Assembly (NCBI RefSeq): GCF_022201045.2
Contig: NC_068563.1
Location: 2,604,001 to 2,668,000 of the forward strand
Reading direction: 5' to 3'
Origin: Citrus sinensis
Lineage: Eukaryota > Streptophyta > Magnoliopsida > Sapindales > Rutaceae
Length of the DNA: 64,000 nt
The notes beneath the pieces are model-generated. The model was not told where the DNA came from. It was given only the letters and a program-made list of their open reading frames with translations, and did not search any database. Positions 23,801 to 33,778 of this stretch are shown in pieces. Both the position numbers and the translations under genes were made by a program. Each line of letters starts with the position of its first letter. Position 1 is the stretch's first letter.

Positions 23801-24883
23801 ATGACTGTTAAGGAGCTTGAAGGCAAAGTTGAGCAGTTGTCACAACAATTTCATGACAAGTTTACAGCCATCGATGAAAAGGTTACAGCCTTAGCCAAGC
23901 AGAATAACGATTTGCAAGAACTCATGCACGGCATCCTTCAGCAATTGAGTCAGCTTCGAAAAGGCAAACACCCAGTTACTGATCAACGACAAGTTGATAT
24001 ATTTACTGGCGGGACCTCTGCTCCTCAAACGGTAATTGCTACCCAACCCCCTCTTGAACCTACTGAACGCATTGGAAGTACTCTCGTGCAAGCTCGTAAC
24101 ATACGCCTTGACTTTCCTATTTTTCATGGTGACAATCCCACGGGATGGATTTTTCGATGTGAGCAATATCGTCGCCTTACTGGATTATCATATGCTGACT
24201 TATTGTCTTTAGCTATTGGCCATCTTGATGGTGATGCGGTACTTTGGTTTCATTGGCTAGAGCAGACTATGGGCGAAATGACTTGGGCGCAATTTACACG
24301 GGCTTTGACTACTCGATTTGGGACATTAGAAGAGAATGATGCAGTTGGCAGCCTTACCAAACTACGTCAAACAAGGACTATTCTTGACTATCAACGACAA
24401 TTTGAAAAGTTGGCTGATCGGACTAGCAATTTAACGGAGCCTTTCTTCATTAGTTGTTTCCTCTCTGGGTTACGTAAAGATATCAAGACTGGCGTACAAC
24501 TATTCAAACCTGTTAGTCTCCTGCAAACTTTTGAACTTGCTAGATTTCAGGAAAAGGCAATTACTTTACAAGGCAATTGTTCCCCCATTCCTGCCCTCCA
24601 AGATCCAATCACAAAATTACAATCGACTCCTACTCCACCAGCACCATCTTTATTAGGACCGGTTCCCTCTGCCTTACCTAATAATGTCAAACGTTTATCC
24701 TCAACTGAGCAGGCGGACAGACGTTCTAAAGGACTTTGTTTTAACTGTGACGAGCAATTCAAGCCTAGGCATCGCTGCAAACAACCTCACCTATTGCTTT
24801 TAGACGCTGATATACCTGTTCACAACCCTCCAATGCCTGACCATCATTCGGATTGGAAAGTCTCGGTTATTGAGACTGGGTAA
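23801..24883 (+). CDS. Gag protein of the TR-GAG element (Ty3-like)
   Basis: A 360-residue single-frame protein with no internal stop. Its N-terminal third includes a heptad-like coiled-coil region (about 1-55, KELEGKVEQLSQQFHDK onward). It then has the retrotransposon gag domain (about 105-250) with the typical FPIFHGDNPTGWIFRCEQY and a core around MTWAQFTRALTTRFG. A zinc knuckle CFNCDEQFKPRHRC lies at about 313-326, in the CX2CX7HXC form common in plant Ty3-type gags. It would form virus-like particles and package element RNA. The intact frame, with near-identical LTRs, suggests recent activity helped by pol supplied in trans. There is no fused protease after the knuckle. Confidence 0.93.
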   Translation: MTVKELEGKVEQLSQQFHDKFTAIDEKVTALAKQNNDLQELMHGILQQLSQLRKGKHPVTDQRQVDIFTGGTSAPQTVIATQPPLEPTERIGSTLVQARNIRLDFPIFHGDNPTGWIFRCEQYRRLTGLSYADLLSLAIGHLDGDAVLWFHWLEQTMGEMTWAQFTRALTTRFGTLEENDAVGSLTKLRQTRTILDYQRQFEKLADRTSNLTEPFFISCFLSGLRKDIKTGVQLFKPVSLLQTFELARFQEKAITLQGNCSPIPALQDPITKLQSTPTPPAPSLLGPVPSALPNNVKRLSSTEQADRRSKGLCFNCDEQFKPRHRCKQPHLLLLDADIPVHNPPMPDHHSDWKVSVIETG

Positions 24884-24907
24884 AAGGCTTGCGGACAAGC
24901 CTGTTTT

Positions 24908-24920
24908 AAGGGGCAGGGAA
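24908..24920 (+). other. Polypurine tract of the TR-GAG element
   Basis: AAGGGGCAGGGAA, immediately 5' of the 3' LTR; one C interrupts it. It would prime plus-strand DNA synthesis. Confidence 0.8.
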
Positions 24921-25184
24921 TGTTAGGACTCTAATAGTTTATTTTATTTTAATTGCTTGTTTTAATTTCTTTCCTATTAGTATTAGGATTTCTTATTTCA
25001 ATTAAAGTCCTTATTAAATTACAATTAGGATTGTCTTGAACTACTATAAATAAGTGGTTCTTATTATGTTTTTAGGAGGCAAGTAATAAAATTAATTCTA
25101 ATTCCTATTAATTCTTCTCCCTTCTCTTTAAATTCTTCATCTATTCTCTCTTAATTCTCTAATCAAAACCCTAGAATCCTACCA
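24921..25184 (+). repeat. 3' LTR of the TR-GAG element
   Basis: 264 bp. Compared with the 5' LTR I see two substitutions (ttctttttatg/ttcttattatg and ctccattc/ctcccttc). Confidence 0.92.
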
Positions 25185-25447
25185 GTTTGTCCTCATCGGA
25201 GGGTGGAGGTAGGTCTCCGTACAGCCCGCCTAGCATTTCGCAACGTGGCTTTTAATGGAAAATCCCGGGGAATTTGAATTCCGAAATTAGATTTTGGAGA
25301 ATTAAAAAGCTGATTTTGTTTTGTTGTTTGGGTTGTCGGATGAGATTCGATCTGAGGTAGAAGAAGATATTACATACGAATAAGAAGAGACGAACAAAGA
25401 CGAAAGGACTGGCGAAAACAAATGAATAATAAGATAGAAGAAGGCAA

Positions 25448-25566
25448 CCTGTCGCACGAAGCTTGGTGCGACAGGCTGCCTGTCGCACTAAAGCATGGTG
25501 CGACAGGTGCCTGTCGCACCAAGACTTGGGCCTGTCGCACCAAGACTTGGGCCTGTTGCACCAAGC
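25448..25566. repeat. CCTGTCGCAC hairpin array inside the Pack-MULE
   Basis: The 10-mer CCTGTCGCAC occurs four times and its complement GTGCGACAGG twice. They form two stem-loops with 10-bp perfect stems (25448-25475 and 25479-25507), followed by two direct copies spaced by caagacttgg and one degenerate copy. The same vocabulary appears in the Mutator-like element at the right end of the window. Confidence 0.85.
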
Positions 25567-25705
25567 TTCTTTTCGTTTGTAAAGAAGGATAATTTATGGA
25601 GAAAAGCGTGTGTTTGGCTAATGTTGATAAAAAAAAATTGAGAAGGTTAATTGTGAAAATAGCAAAAATTTTATGGTTATTTTCGTAAATTTTTCATAAT
25701 AATTG

Positions 25706-26330
25706 AACACACGATGAGATGTGTTGGAAAAAATTTTAAATTTTTTCCTTTCATTATCCTTCCACAATTTTTAAATTTCAAAAAATTAGAGACACTGAAT
25801 ATTAGTTTCTCTCTCTTTATTATGTCATTCTAATTATTTTTCCTCACTCCAATCTTCATCTCCAGTCGAGTCGCTGCCATTTGAAGATTTTTTATGATGA
25901 AGATAATTTGGCCAGCAAACCTCTGCTTCATTGTTACGTTCCCACTTTTTTTTTTCACTGAATTGCAATTTGCAACCCTTGCTTTGCTATGTTGCCATGA
26001 ATGAGTTGGAAAAACAAGAAGCCCCACGTGGGTTTTATACCTCGCATTCTTTTCTTTTAAGTATGCGGCGTCGGATCTTTCTGCATTTGTGGCAGCCGCT
26101 GGGGCGCCCTTGTTCTTGTCCGATGCCGGCAAACTTGAAGAAGGCGATTCGCCTTACTGTTCTATGGAACACGATTTTTACCGCGATTCGTGCCCGCAAG
26201 TCGAGGGTACTATTCGAGCAACAGTTATCTTTTCTAGTTTATTCTCTCTCGTTTTATGAAATTCTAAAATTTTGAAGGGATAATGAATAGAGGAAATTTA
26301 TAATTTTTCAACGTATATCACCGTGTGTCT
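25706..26330. mobile_element. TIR element carrying a peroxidase gene fragment
   Basis: The ends are inverted repeats of about 55 bp: the left begins AACACACGATGAGATGTGTT, and on the opposite strand the right begins AGACACACGGTGATATACGTTG. Both run inward to TTCATTATCC. AATTG flanks both sides (25701-25705, 26331-26335), a possible 5-bp target duplication, but the left copy overlaps the duplication of the Pack-MULE, so superfamily is uncertain. The core contains a coding fragment resembling class III peroxidase, making this a gene-capturing element. The Pack-MULE next door inserted exactly beside its left end. Confidence 0.6.
26064..26225 (+). pseudogene. Class III peroxidase N-terminal fragment
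   Basis: One frame reads through DLSAFVAAAGAPLFLSDAGK and then HDFYRDSCPQVEGTIRATVI. FYxxSCPxxExIxRxxV is the N-terminal signature of mature secretory plant peroxidases, with the first disulfide cysteine. The distal haem histidine region and everything after are missing. The sequence ahead of the signature does not look like a normal peroxidase signal peptide, so the frame may be a chimera of two captured pieces. It lies inside the TIR element at 25706-26330. Confidence 0.6.
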
Positions 26331-26335
26331 AATTG

Positions 26336-26645
26336 TTTTTTAATTATATGAGAATAATATTTAAATTACAACTCATATTACATGAAATTATAATTGATAT
26401 TTATAAATTAGATTATTATTACGACCAACTTATATTAATATTTATGAAGCTTTATCTAAATTTTTAATCCTTATTAATATTTGAAAAATATCAACTCTAC
26501 TTGTACTTGATAAAGGAAAGGAATGTCTACTTCACTTCACTCAATTATATATTATAATTAAGGAATGAATTATCCACACATTACGTTTGTGGGGGGTTTG
26601 AATTGCTGCCCTTGGAAGGCAGCCACTCCAACCACTCGGCCAAAT
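26336..26645 (-). mobile_element. tRNA-derived SINE, copy A
   Basis: Read on the minus strand, the head has a Pol III A box TGGCCGAGTGG (complement of 26632-26642) and a decayed B box near 26591-26606. The body is shared with the copies at 42715-43030 and 52015-52273 (words such as taattaagg, tgatatttat, and cat(g)taatatgag). The tail is a short A run (T run 26336-26341 on the plus strand). It is old and diverged. Target duplications were not resolved. Confidence 0.7.
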
Positions 26646-28749
26646 ATCTGGTTATTGTTAATCAATAATTTCACATCAGATTCTGGCGTGAAGCCTACAA
26701 TGTACGGTAGAATTTCTCATTCTATCATTTTATACGTATGCTCTTAGGCAAAAATTTAATATATGGAAATAGTTTTCGCTTTTATTGATGTAATTATCCA
26801 AGTAATTAACCTCTTTATGGTACCAGTATATTTGGGCTAAAAGTTAACTACAAGAAAACAGGACCAGATGATGTTTTCCTAGACTTCTTTATGGTGGAGT
26901 TTGTCACACTGAGCTTCATATGAGCGAAAATGATCTTGGCATAATCCATTTCCCAAATGTTCTTGAGTGTACATAGTACAGTTAATATTTAATATTCATT
27001 AAGCTGTACTAGAAAATGACTGCAGTACTGCCAGTACAGCCATTGTCTAGTGCCAAGGCCTCTTCCACAAATCATTCGATCTCCATTCAAAATTTCGACT
27101 TTTTTTGTTTCTAACTACTAATATTTTGTTGGACGCCTGTAACTTCATGACATATTAGTACATGAAAACTTGAAAGTGCGACGAAAAACTTGATGTCTTT
27201 GAGTATAGTAGAAGATGCTGTACTCAACAGCGCTAACGTATACGGGCTTTTCTATTTTATAATAATAACTTACAAGTTCAAAGCTGGAGCCAACGAAGGA
27301 GGAAAATCAGACAACGAACAGTACTACAAAAAGAGAATCTTTACGTATAGCAAAGAGAATCTTTACGTATAGCGATGAGTACACCAATGGTAAACCCACA
27401 CAAGGGCGACTTTGCTGGTGCCATGGTTATTGATCTTTAAGATATCGCTACACTTTAAGGTTTTAGGTCAAGTGAATCTTTGTTATTGAACATAGATACA
27501 TATAAAATCTTTAGGATATCATTATAGTTTAAGATTTTAGGTCAAGTGGATTTTGTGTGAACCTTTGTATGGAGTGGGTAGAGCTTTGTTAAGTGAATAA
27601 ATTTACAGAGACGCAATAAGCATCACGTCTAGTCAAATGTGTTACGGCAAAAAGCAACAAAGGCTTAGAAAATGCACATTATGATCTTTCAAGCCAGCGG
27701 GTGCAATTGTGTAAAAGTGTCTTTTCCTAATTCTAACTTCTAAACATAACAATTATGACAAATAATCAATCGTCGTGTCGTGGTAATGTTGTAAAATATT
27801 TATTAAATATTTTACAGCACAGCCTAAAAAATACTTCAATCATAATTTGAAAATTTGGACCGAAACAAAGTGGACCAAAGGGAGGATTATTAGGGCTTGG
27901 AATAGCGGGATACACGGGATTGAAAATAACGGAGGTAAATAGCACACCATGCGACTGTGATTAACTAAAGCCTACTGATAATAAAAGAGAGGAAAACTTT
28001 GGAGCATCTTGATGCCGGTGAATACTTGGTCAGCTCGGACACCAAGACGCCGGTGACTCATTTGATTATATCAGTGACACGGTCACTGTGCCTGTGCTTC
28101 ACCCTCTTGAGCCTTACCTTTCTTGGTTAAAATTTGATGGCAAGATAATAATGCTGGGAGCCATTAAGGATCCTCTCGAGCCTTTTAACCCCAAGATCAT
28201 CAAGATATGTGTGGTCCAGTGTTGAACTTGTGATTTTTCTTTTTCAAATAACAGGTGTTGAGCTCCTCATGGGACTATAATTTGTGATCATCATCGAATT
28301 ATGCAACCGTGATTTATTTTGGATTACATCTCATCGCAAGAGAACGACACAAAGGCAAGACCATATAAACTCATAGATTGAAGAAACATATGAAACTTCT
28401 AGACACGTGTAAATTGGAGTGAGGGAGAAAATCCTTAAATTGAATCTTTGTCCTTGTTTTCCAGATAAAGAACAATATATACTGAATAAAATGGCACGGA
28501 TCAAAATCATTACATTTTCTAAATCAATCTTTATCAATTATCTTGATCACCAATAAGTGTCTCTTTACCCTGAGCTCATTCGGTTATGAATTATCCATTC
28601 AGCGTTACAAGCCTACAAAAAATGTAAAGAGACTATATCAAACCGTAGTTGTGACTTCCCTTCCACATGTATGCAAACCATTGAGCAATCAAGCGTTGAT
28701 GCAGTCTGAGTTTAATTGACACCTCATTATCTGCTATACGAGGCATAAA

Positions 28750-31700
28750 TCATAACCTCCAGCTGAAGTACATGTTCATGAAATATCTTGAAGGATTGAA
28801 GCCACTTAAAATCACTGCAGAGCAGAACTCGAGTTTCAGACAACACAGAAGTAAGGAAATGAAAGGAAAGGCTATAATCAGCAGCTATATCCAGAACTTA
28901 CAGATAGGAGAAAGGACAATGCAAACACCAATTGGATAGAGGAAAAATGTGGTCCTCTCCAGAAAGGGCAGTACTGCAGAGTAAAACAAGTGTTAATAAA
29001 TCGATGCAAGGGGACCACATAGTGCTTCAGGTAAACATTCAAAAACCATCAACTCCAGAATCATATTCGGACAACTAACCAGGCATGAATTCAAACAAAG
29101 AGAAAATATTTGATTTGGTTAGTAGTAGATATTCAATCTTCTGGAAACCAAACTTATTTAAAAAAACTCAATGAAAAGTCAAAACAATTGGATAACCTAG
29201 ATGGCACCTATCACAGAAAGATTTTGAGAAATAAAGCATCTATCAAGCACAATGAAGGCACCAATATGCTCTGCCAAACCTCAACTCTGAAAATTTTCTG
29301 ACCTATATTGAGTAGCAATGCAAAACAACAAACCAACAAAATCAGCTTACCATCATAACCTAAAAAGTTGAGATAATGATAGTAAGAAGCTGCCGCCATA
29401 AAAAGCAGATTCGATAGCAATACAGGAATGAAGCCATGTACCATCAATAGGGGAGACAGGAAATAATGTATAACTGCCACAAAACAAACAATCTTCAAAT
29501 TATGGTAATGCATAAAGTCAGGTTAAAAGATGTAAGAGGCAAGTACATTGTAACAGAGATATTACCATAAAGCATAACGAACATTGGGAAGAAAGAATTG
29601 CAGTGCACATCAAACGCGTAGAGCCTTCAGCCCAAAGAAGATCAGTCAGCCACTAAACAATTAATTATACTGTTATATATTCAATAAAAAATAAACCTCA
29701 TTTCTGCATATGGAAAACAATCATAAAGAAATATAAAATTCAAGCATTTATTTATATGTATACTGTACGAACACAAACAACCCAAGTATGCAGATGCAAA
29801 ACCACAAACTGTAAGATTGGGAAATAAAAGTTTCCTGACTTGCCATTCAACTCGTTGCTCGACCACGTGACTATTTGGAGAATCCTCCCGAAGATACGAA
29901 TTTGTCAAGAACCTGCATGTAACAAAGGAACGGATTTCAGAGCCAAGTTAGCTTCATATTACATGTCATACACTTGACAAGCGTTCAGAAGGGAGAGAAG
30001 GAAAAAAAAGTGACCAAGACGAACCAATATACATTTCAGCATAAAGTAACCAAATAGGGAATAACAATGTGAAATATATTAATAAACGATGAGACATGAA
30101 TTCTACAGTTTATCAATATTTTACTATCACATAGATAAAACAAGCTACAAGCAACAAAAAGCTAAAATGGGTCGGGCACAGGAGCGATAGTTTTCCTAGA
30201 AGACACACTACTTATGAATACCAGAGAGCATTCGTGTTTTTAATAAGCAGCCACAGAATTTAAAGAACTAAATAATCCACCAATGTTGGCATCCAATTAC
30301 ACAACTCAAAAAAGAATGCAAGTAAAATCATACACATACATGTAAGAGTAGCTCTTACCAACAAAATGTAGCCAGCATAGCTCCGGTAATCAGAAAATGG
30401 AAAAGCAAGACTGAAATAACTACAAAAATAGCATGTGTGGCACTATGGTCATACCTGAAACACAGAGAATACTGCTGATAAGATTAAATCAGAATGGAAG
30501 CTGAATGAAGCAGTATGTAATATATGAACAGCCTAAAAGTAAAATAAGAGATCAATATTGCATATAAATTTTGGAAAAAAACTGAAAATTGTGCCAGGAA
30601 ATCACTAAACATGGAAGTACTGGGAATATCCAAGTTACAGAACTGACTCATTAAGGATATAAATAACCAAAACTTTGAGAAGTAGTCCAACAACAAAGGA
30701 ACTTGTGGAAGATCTCCTAGGAAAATGGATGTGAACGTGAAATTTTGTATAAATTCTTAATTAACCAAAATATGGTCAACCTTCGTAATTTTTTATTTGT
30801 ACAATAAGAATTTACAACCTCCCTAACCCGACCCACCCTTCTCTATCACATTTAAAAACCCAGCCTCTCAAAATGTACATAATAAACTTACGCAGCACAA
30901 TATGCAATGGTTGCGACTGACAAAAGGAGACTGCAGATTACAACAAAAGCAGGATCATCTCGTGCCCATTGATTCTTAGTTTCTGAGATAAAAAGGAAAA
31001 CAGACAATTTACCAGTATGTTGGAGTTAATATATGAACTCTTAAAAGACATTATACCCTGTAAAAAGTTGCATGATGAAAATTCTCTCTTCCACCACTTT
31101 CATCATAATATTAATGGAAGTAGTGTAATGCATCAGCCATGAGGTTTTCAACCACATTCTTTTAAATAGTTTTTTAACCCCCAAAAAAAAAAACAATTTA
31201 ATGGAAAATGTACTTACGTTTGTGATATTTTGTGTGTTGGTAGCTGCATCACCGTACAGTTCCACATGCAAAATGCAGAAATAGAAATGGTAAGAACATT
31301 GACATCTATAAAACTCAAAAACTTACTTCTACATTCTAATTCTTATAAAAGATGAGTATTCCTACCCCATGATTCAATAAATATCCACGAACAAAATAAC
31401 CACTAAAAAAAGAAATCATATCAGAGTAAAACAAACTATGACATCAACTGTGGCAAAAACAAATGAGATGGGTTGAAACTTACACGACTTTTGGGGAAGT
31501 GCATAGGTGAAGCATTTGCCAGAAAGTATATTCAATATCCATTTGTTGCCACTACAATGAACCCAAACAATCAGAGGAAAATAATTAACTTTAATATGGA
31601 ATAAATCCTTCATTTTCTGTTCACATCAGACGCAAATTCATCCCAAAAACAAAAAAAAAGGCACTGGTTTAGTTTCTTAGAATTTTTCTACTTCCATTTA

Positions 31701-32043
31701 ATTACAAGGCAAAATCGAATATATGAAGCTAATATAATCATGAAAATGTAAACGCAGCCGGTGAGTCGGTTGTATGATTAGTAATCGCAAATGCCTAAAA
31801 GCCTAAAACGAGCGGGAAAATTACTAAATTCCCCTAAGCATAGAAGAAACTATAACGATTAAACTGAAAGATCAATCTTTATAACATGTAAGTTGATCAT
31901 TAAATGCTAAAAATGAATTGAAACAGGTCAGATCTATGGTGAGAAAGAACCTTGATGATTCGACGGAGGTACTGAGGGAACATGGGGTTTGTTCGTGACG
32001 CCGAGGACGATGAACGCCCTTTCGAGACTGACGTTGGCAGCAT
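28750..32043 (-). CDS. UNC50: UNC-50/GMH1 homologue, Golgi membrane protein
   Basis: Ten exons in transcript order: 32043-31951, 31551-31484, 31243-31218, 30982-30892, 30454-30359, 29912-29844, 29624-29566, 29473-29351, 28973-28902, 28814-28750, giving 253 residues with frame kept at every junction. The start MLPTSVSKGRSSSSASRTNP lies 20 codons above a second in-frame ATG and matches the plant family N terminus as I remember it. Family landmarks are MFPQYLRRIIKWQQMDIEYT, TKNQWARDDPAFVV, an extended set of hydrophobic segments, and PSRYFMNMYFSW at the C terminus. UNC-50 proteins are polytopic inner-nuclear or Golgi membrane proteins; the yeast homologue Gmh1 interacts with Arf-GEFs and the worm protein helps receptor trafficking. 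Intron 6 (29625-29843) uses a GC-AG pair (GCAAGT donor). The orthologue at At2g15240 supports the collinear block. Confidence 0.93.
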
Positions 32044-33778
32044 CTCTTATCTCCTTTGCTCTCTTTCTCGGTCTTCTTTCTTCTAATTCGAAGTCAATTT
32101 TTTATATTGAACGAAGATCTGAGCAATTCTTTTGTTTTTTTTTTTTTTCACAGCTCCTCCGAGTTTCAGTTCGGATGGGAAGAAGCAGGCGCAAAAACGA
32201 CGTCGATTTGCTCTCTCACTCCATCTATCTTTGTTTTAAGCAAGTAACGAAGTCGTGTAGAGATCTTCGTTCGAGCTTCGAGTTGGACTCGAATGATGGA
32301 GCCCAACCTCACGCTTTGAAATGCTAAACGCACCCAACTCATATCCTAATAGCACCACTTTCCTGTCGGAGATTAGACCACGCTTTTAGTTCAATTTCTA
32401 TCGGGAGTAGTGGTGTCGGCACATCATTAACTCAACTTCCTTAAGAACGCCCCCCTTCTTGCTGCACCCCATAAAAAAAAATTTATAATTACTTTTTTAA
32501 TTATAACCCTAATTTAATTCCAAAATTAGCACTATTCCTTCTTCTTCAACTGAAATGTAAAAAAATCTCTCTGACTTGAAATCTTAACAAAAGAAGACGA
32601 CAGTCATTTTTTTTTTCCTTTTGTCCTCTCTCTTTGATGATTTTTGATCATGGATGTCATCAAAATTAAGTTGTTAAATTTATGAAAAAACTTCTAGTTA
32701 ATTATAAAACAAATTATTTACAATATAACAAGTTTTTTATTAACCATAAAATAGCAAGCTATTGCTAGTGATTGGTGTTGCAAGGAATGATGGCTGAAAG
32801 ACAAGAGCTGTTGGCTATTTCTGGCTAGGGTGCAGCTGCTAGCTTTGCGTGCAACTACTCTTCTTCGGTGATGAGAAGAAGGGATATGTTGGTGTGGCTG
32901 CCGTTGGTTAGGGATTTGGACGATGGTAGCTTGCAGTTGTTAAGCGAAGCAGATGCAGTGTGAGGCTATGGTGTGGGTAGCGTCTCAATGCATTCTAATA
33001 TGATATTCAAATTAAAAAAAGAACATACATGCAAAATTAACTTTTATTATGCAACATAACTTAGATTGTGACCAAAAAAAAAATTGTTAATTTGGTACTA
33101 GTTTATTTATTCAATTAGTTATTTATTTTGTAAACGTACGAGTTTGTTTAGATAACAGGGAAGAACTCTTCCACTTTTTAACGACTTGATTCAATTTTCT
33201 CTCTTTTTCTGAAGAGGACTAAAGTGAACAAACTTTAGAATCATCACATTTAACAATTAACATGCTCCAAGTCGGCGTCGTTTTTGGGCTACGTAATCAG
33301 AAAAGAAGAAAGAAATAAAGGGTCAATGAACCTATCAACCACCAAGTTGAATCTTGTACCATCCAGTACACGCCGTACCGCGACGCCATTAAAAAATCGT
33401 TTATAAATCCAGATTACAATCCAATGTAACCAACAGTTCCAGCACATCCCCAGCATGATATGGCCATGATTCATGGACCGTGATTCTGTTAAAACTCTTG
33501 ACTAACAAAAATAATAACCACAACCAGCAACCGCAAAATATAACTGAATTTCCAAATTTCCAACTGAAATTTTCAAAAGCCAGAAAATTAGCCACAAGGG
33601 AAAATTTTGATTATTTCACTAACAAAATAACTACTCCAAAATGAACTCTCTCTCATTAGCTGATTCTATACAAGCCTCAAATTCTTTTTTTTTTTGGATC
33701 TTTTTAACTAATTTCTAAATCTCCTACCAAAGTCTAGAATTATCCCAACGAAAATTTAATTTTCGTTCCTTAATTTTC
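32044..33778. other. UNC50 5' flank and intergenic DNA, no other gene seen
   Basis: One site II-type word (AGCCCA, TGGGCT on the minus strand) lies at 32300-32305, about 260 bp above the UNC50 ATG. The rest, up to the MYB 3' side, is AT-rich; 32760-33000 is richer in G and C but shows no long frame. The last few hundred bases before 33779 probably hold the MYB 3' UTR. Confidence 0.45.

Larger units (their letters stand above)
23333..25184 (+). mobile_element. Gag-only LTR retrotransposon (TR-GAG type), complete, 1852 bp
   Basis: Two 264-bp LTRs (23333-23596 and 24921-25184) start TGTTAGGACT and end CCTACCA. By eye they differ at two positions, so the insertion is young. A perfect 5-bp target duplication GTTTG (23328-23332, 25185-25189) flanks it. 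A primer-binding site TGGTATCAGAGC (23599-23610), complementary to initiator tRNA-Met, lies 2 nt after the 5' LTR. A purine-rich tract (24908-24920) precedes the 3' LTR. The only gene is gag; protease, reverse transcriptase and integrase are wholly missing, and the gag stop lies only about 40 bp before the 3' LTR. This is the layout of TR-GAG elements, which depend on an autonomous partner for pol functions. It is inserted in the Pack-MULE. Confidence 0.93.
22990..25236 (-). pseudogene. Captured 5' fragment of a DRT111/SFPS (SPF45/RBM17-type) splicing factor gene
   Basis: On the minus strand an ATG at 25236 opens MLGGLYGDLPPPSDEDK, ending at the 5-bp duplication of the LTR element at 25189-25185. 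The frame resumes on the far side of that element at 23332, reading PTN, then FAPPQTILKPQSKPK, LPQPALVDATSTVIKEHDPARP and a Lys/Glu/Arg-rich helix ending near 22990 beside the TIR. From memory this is the start and N-terminal region of plant DRT111/SPLICING FACTOR FOR PHYTOCHROME SIGNALING, including its own start codon, with a short internal deletion after PTN. The G-patch and RNA-binding domains are absent. Discounting the LTR element and one copy of its target duplication, I see no stop in the captured frame, so the Pack-MULE may once have had a translatable chimeric frame. Confidence 0.82.
22892..25695. mobile_element. Pack-MULE carrying a splicing-factor gene fragment
   Basis: A Mutator-like non-autonomous element with a perfect 10-bp target duplication ATAATAATTG (22882-22891 and 25696-25705). 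The TIRs start GGAAATTTAC on the left and, on the opposite strand, GAAAAATTTACG on the right. They share AATAACCATAAAA and ATCAACATTAGCC words over roughly 90-100 bp. Between the TIRs is a minus-strand fragment of a DRT111/SFPS-type gene, interrupted by the LTR element at 23333-25184; without that insertion the element is about 0.95 kb. Next to the right TIR is a hairpin array built from CCTGTCGCAC (25448-25566). There is no transposase. It sits in intron 1 of the CAD pseudogene. Confidence 0.88.
22743..28205 (+). pseudogene. CAD-family pseudogene split by nested mobile elements
   Basis: Remnants appear in gene order. Exon 1 is at 22743-22827 (starts MSSGEALTVTTEWAA and ends near LSPYTPE). 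Exon 2 is at about 26855-26967; it has a one-base frameshift after DDVF, then GGVCHTELHMSENDLG, so the catalytic cysteine of the usual CGVCHT is Gly. Exon 3 parts are at about 27270-27440 (EQYYKKRIFTYS, then DEYTNGKPTQG), with a 22-bp tandem duplication that brings in a stop. Exon 4 is at about 27855-28205, with stops and indels; it still shows GLLGLG and [16 protein letters not shown]. Exon 5 is not found. The intron between exons 1 and 2, about 130 bp in the intact neighbour, has grown to 4 kb by insertions described separately. Wording of the remnants fits the CAD1/mannitol-dehydrogenase-like class better than the intact neighbour. It cannot encode an enzyme. Confidence 0.88.

Noticed and set aside
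25370-25564. Minus-strand frame with repeated VRQAQVL units
   Set aside because: Direct translation of the CCTGTCGCAC repeat inside the Pack-MULE; no independent evidence of coding.
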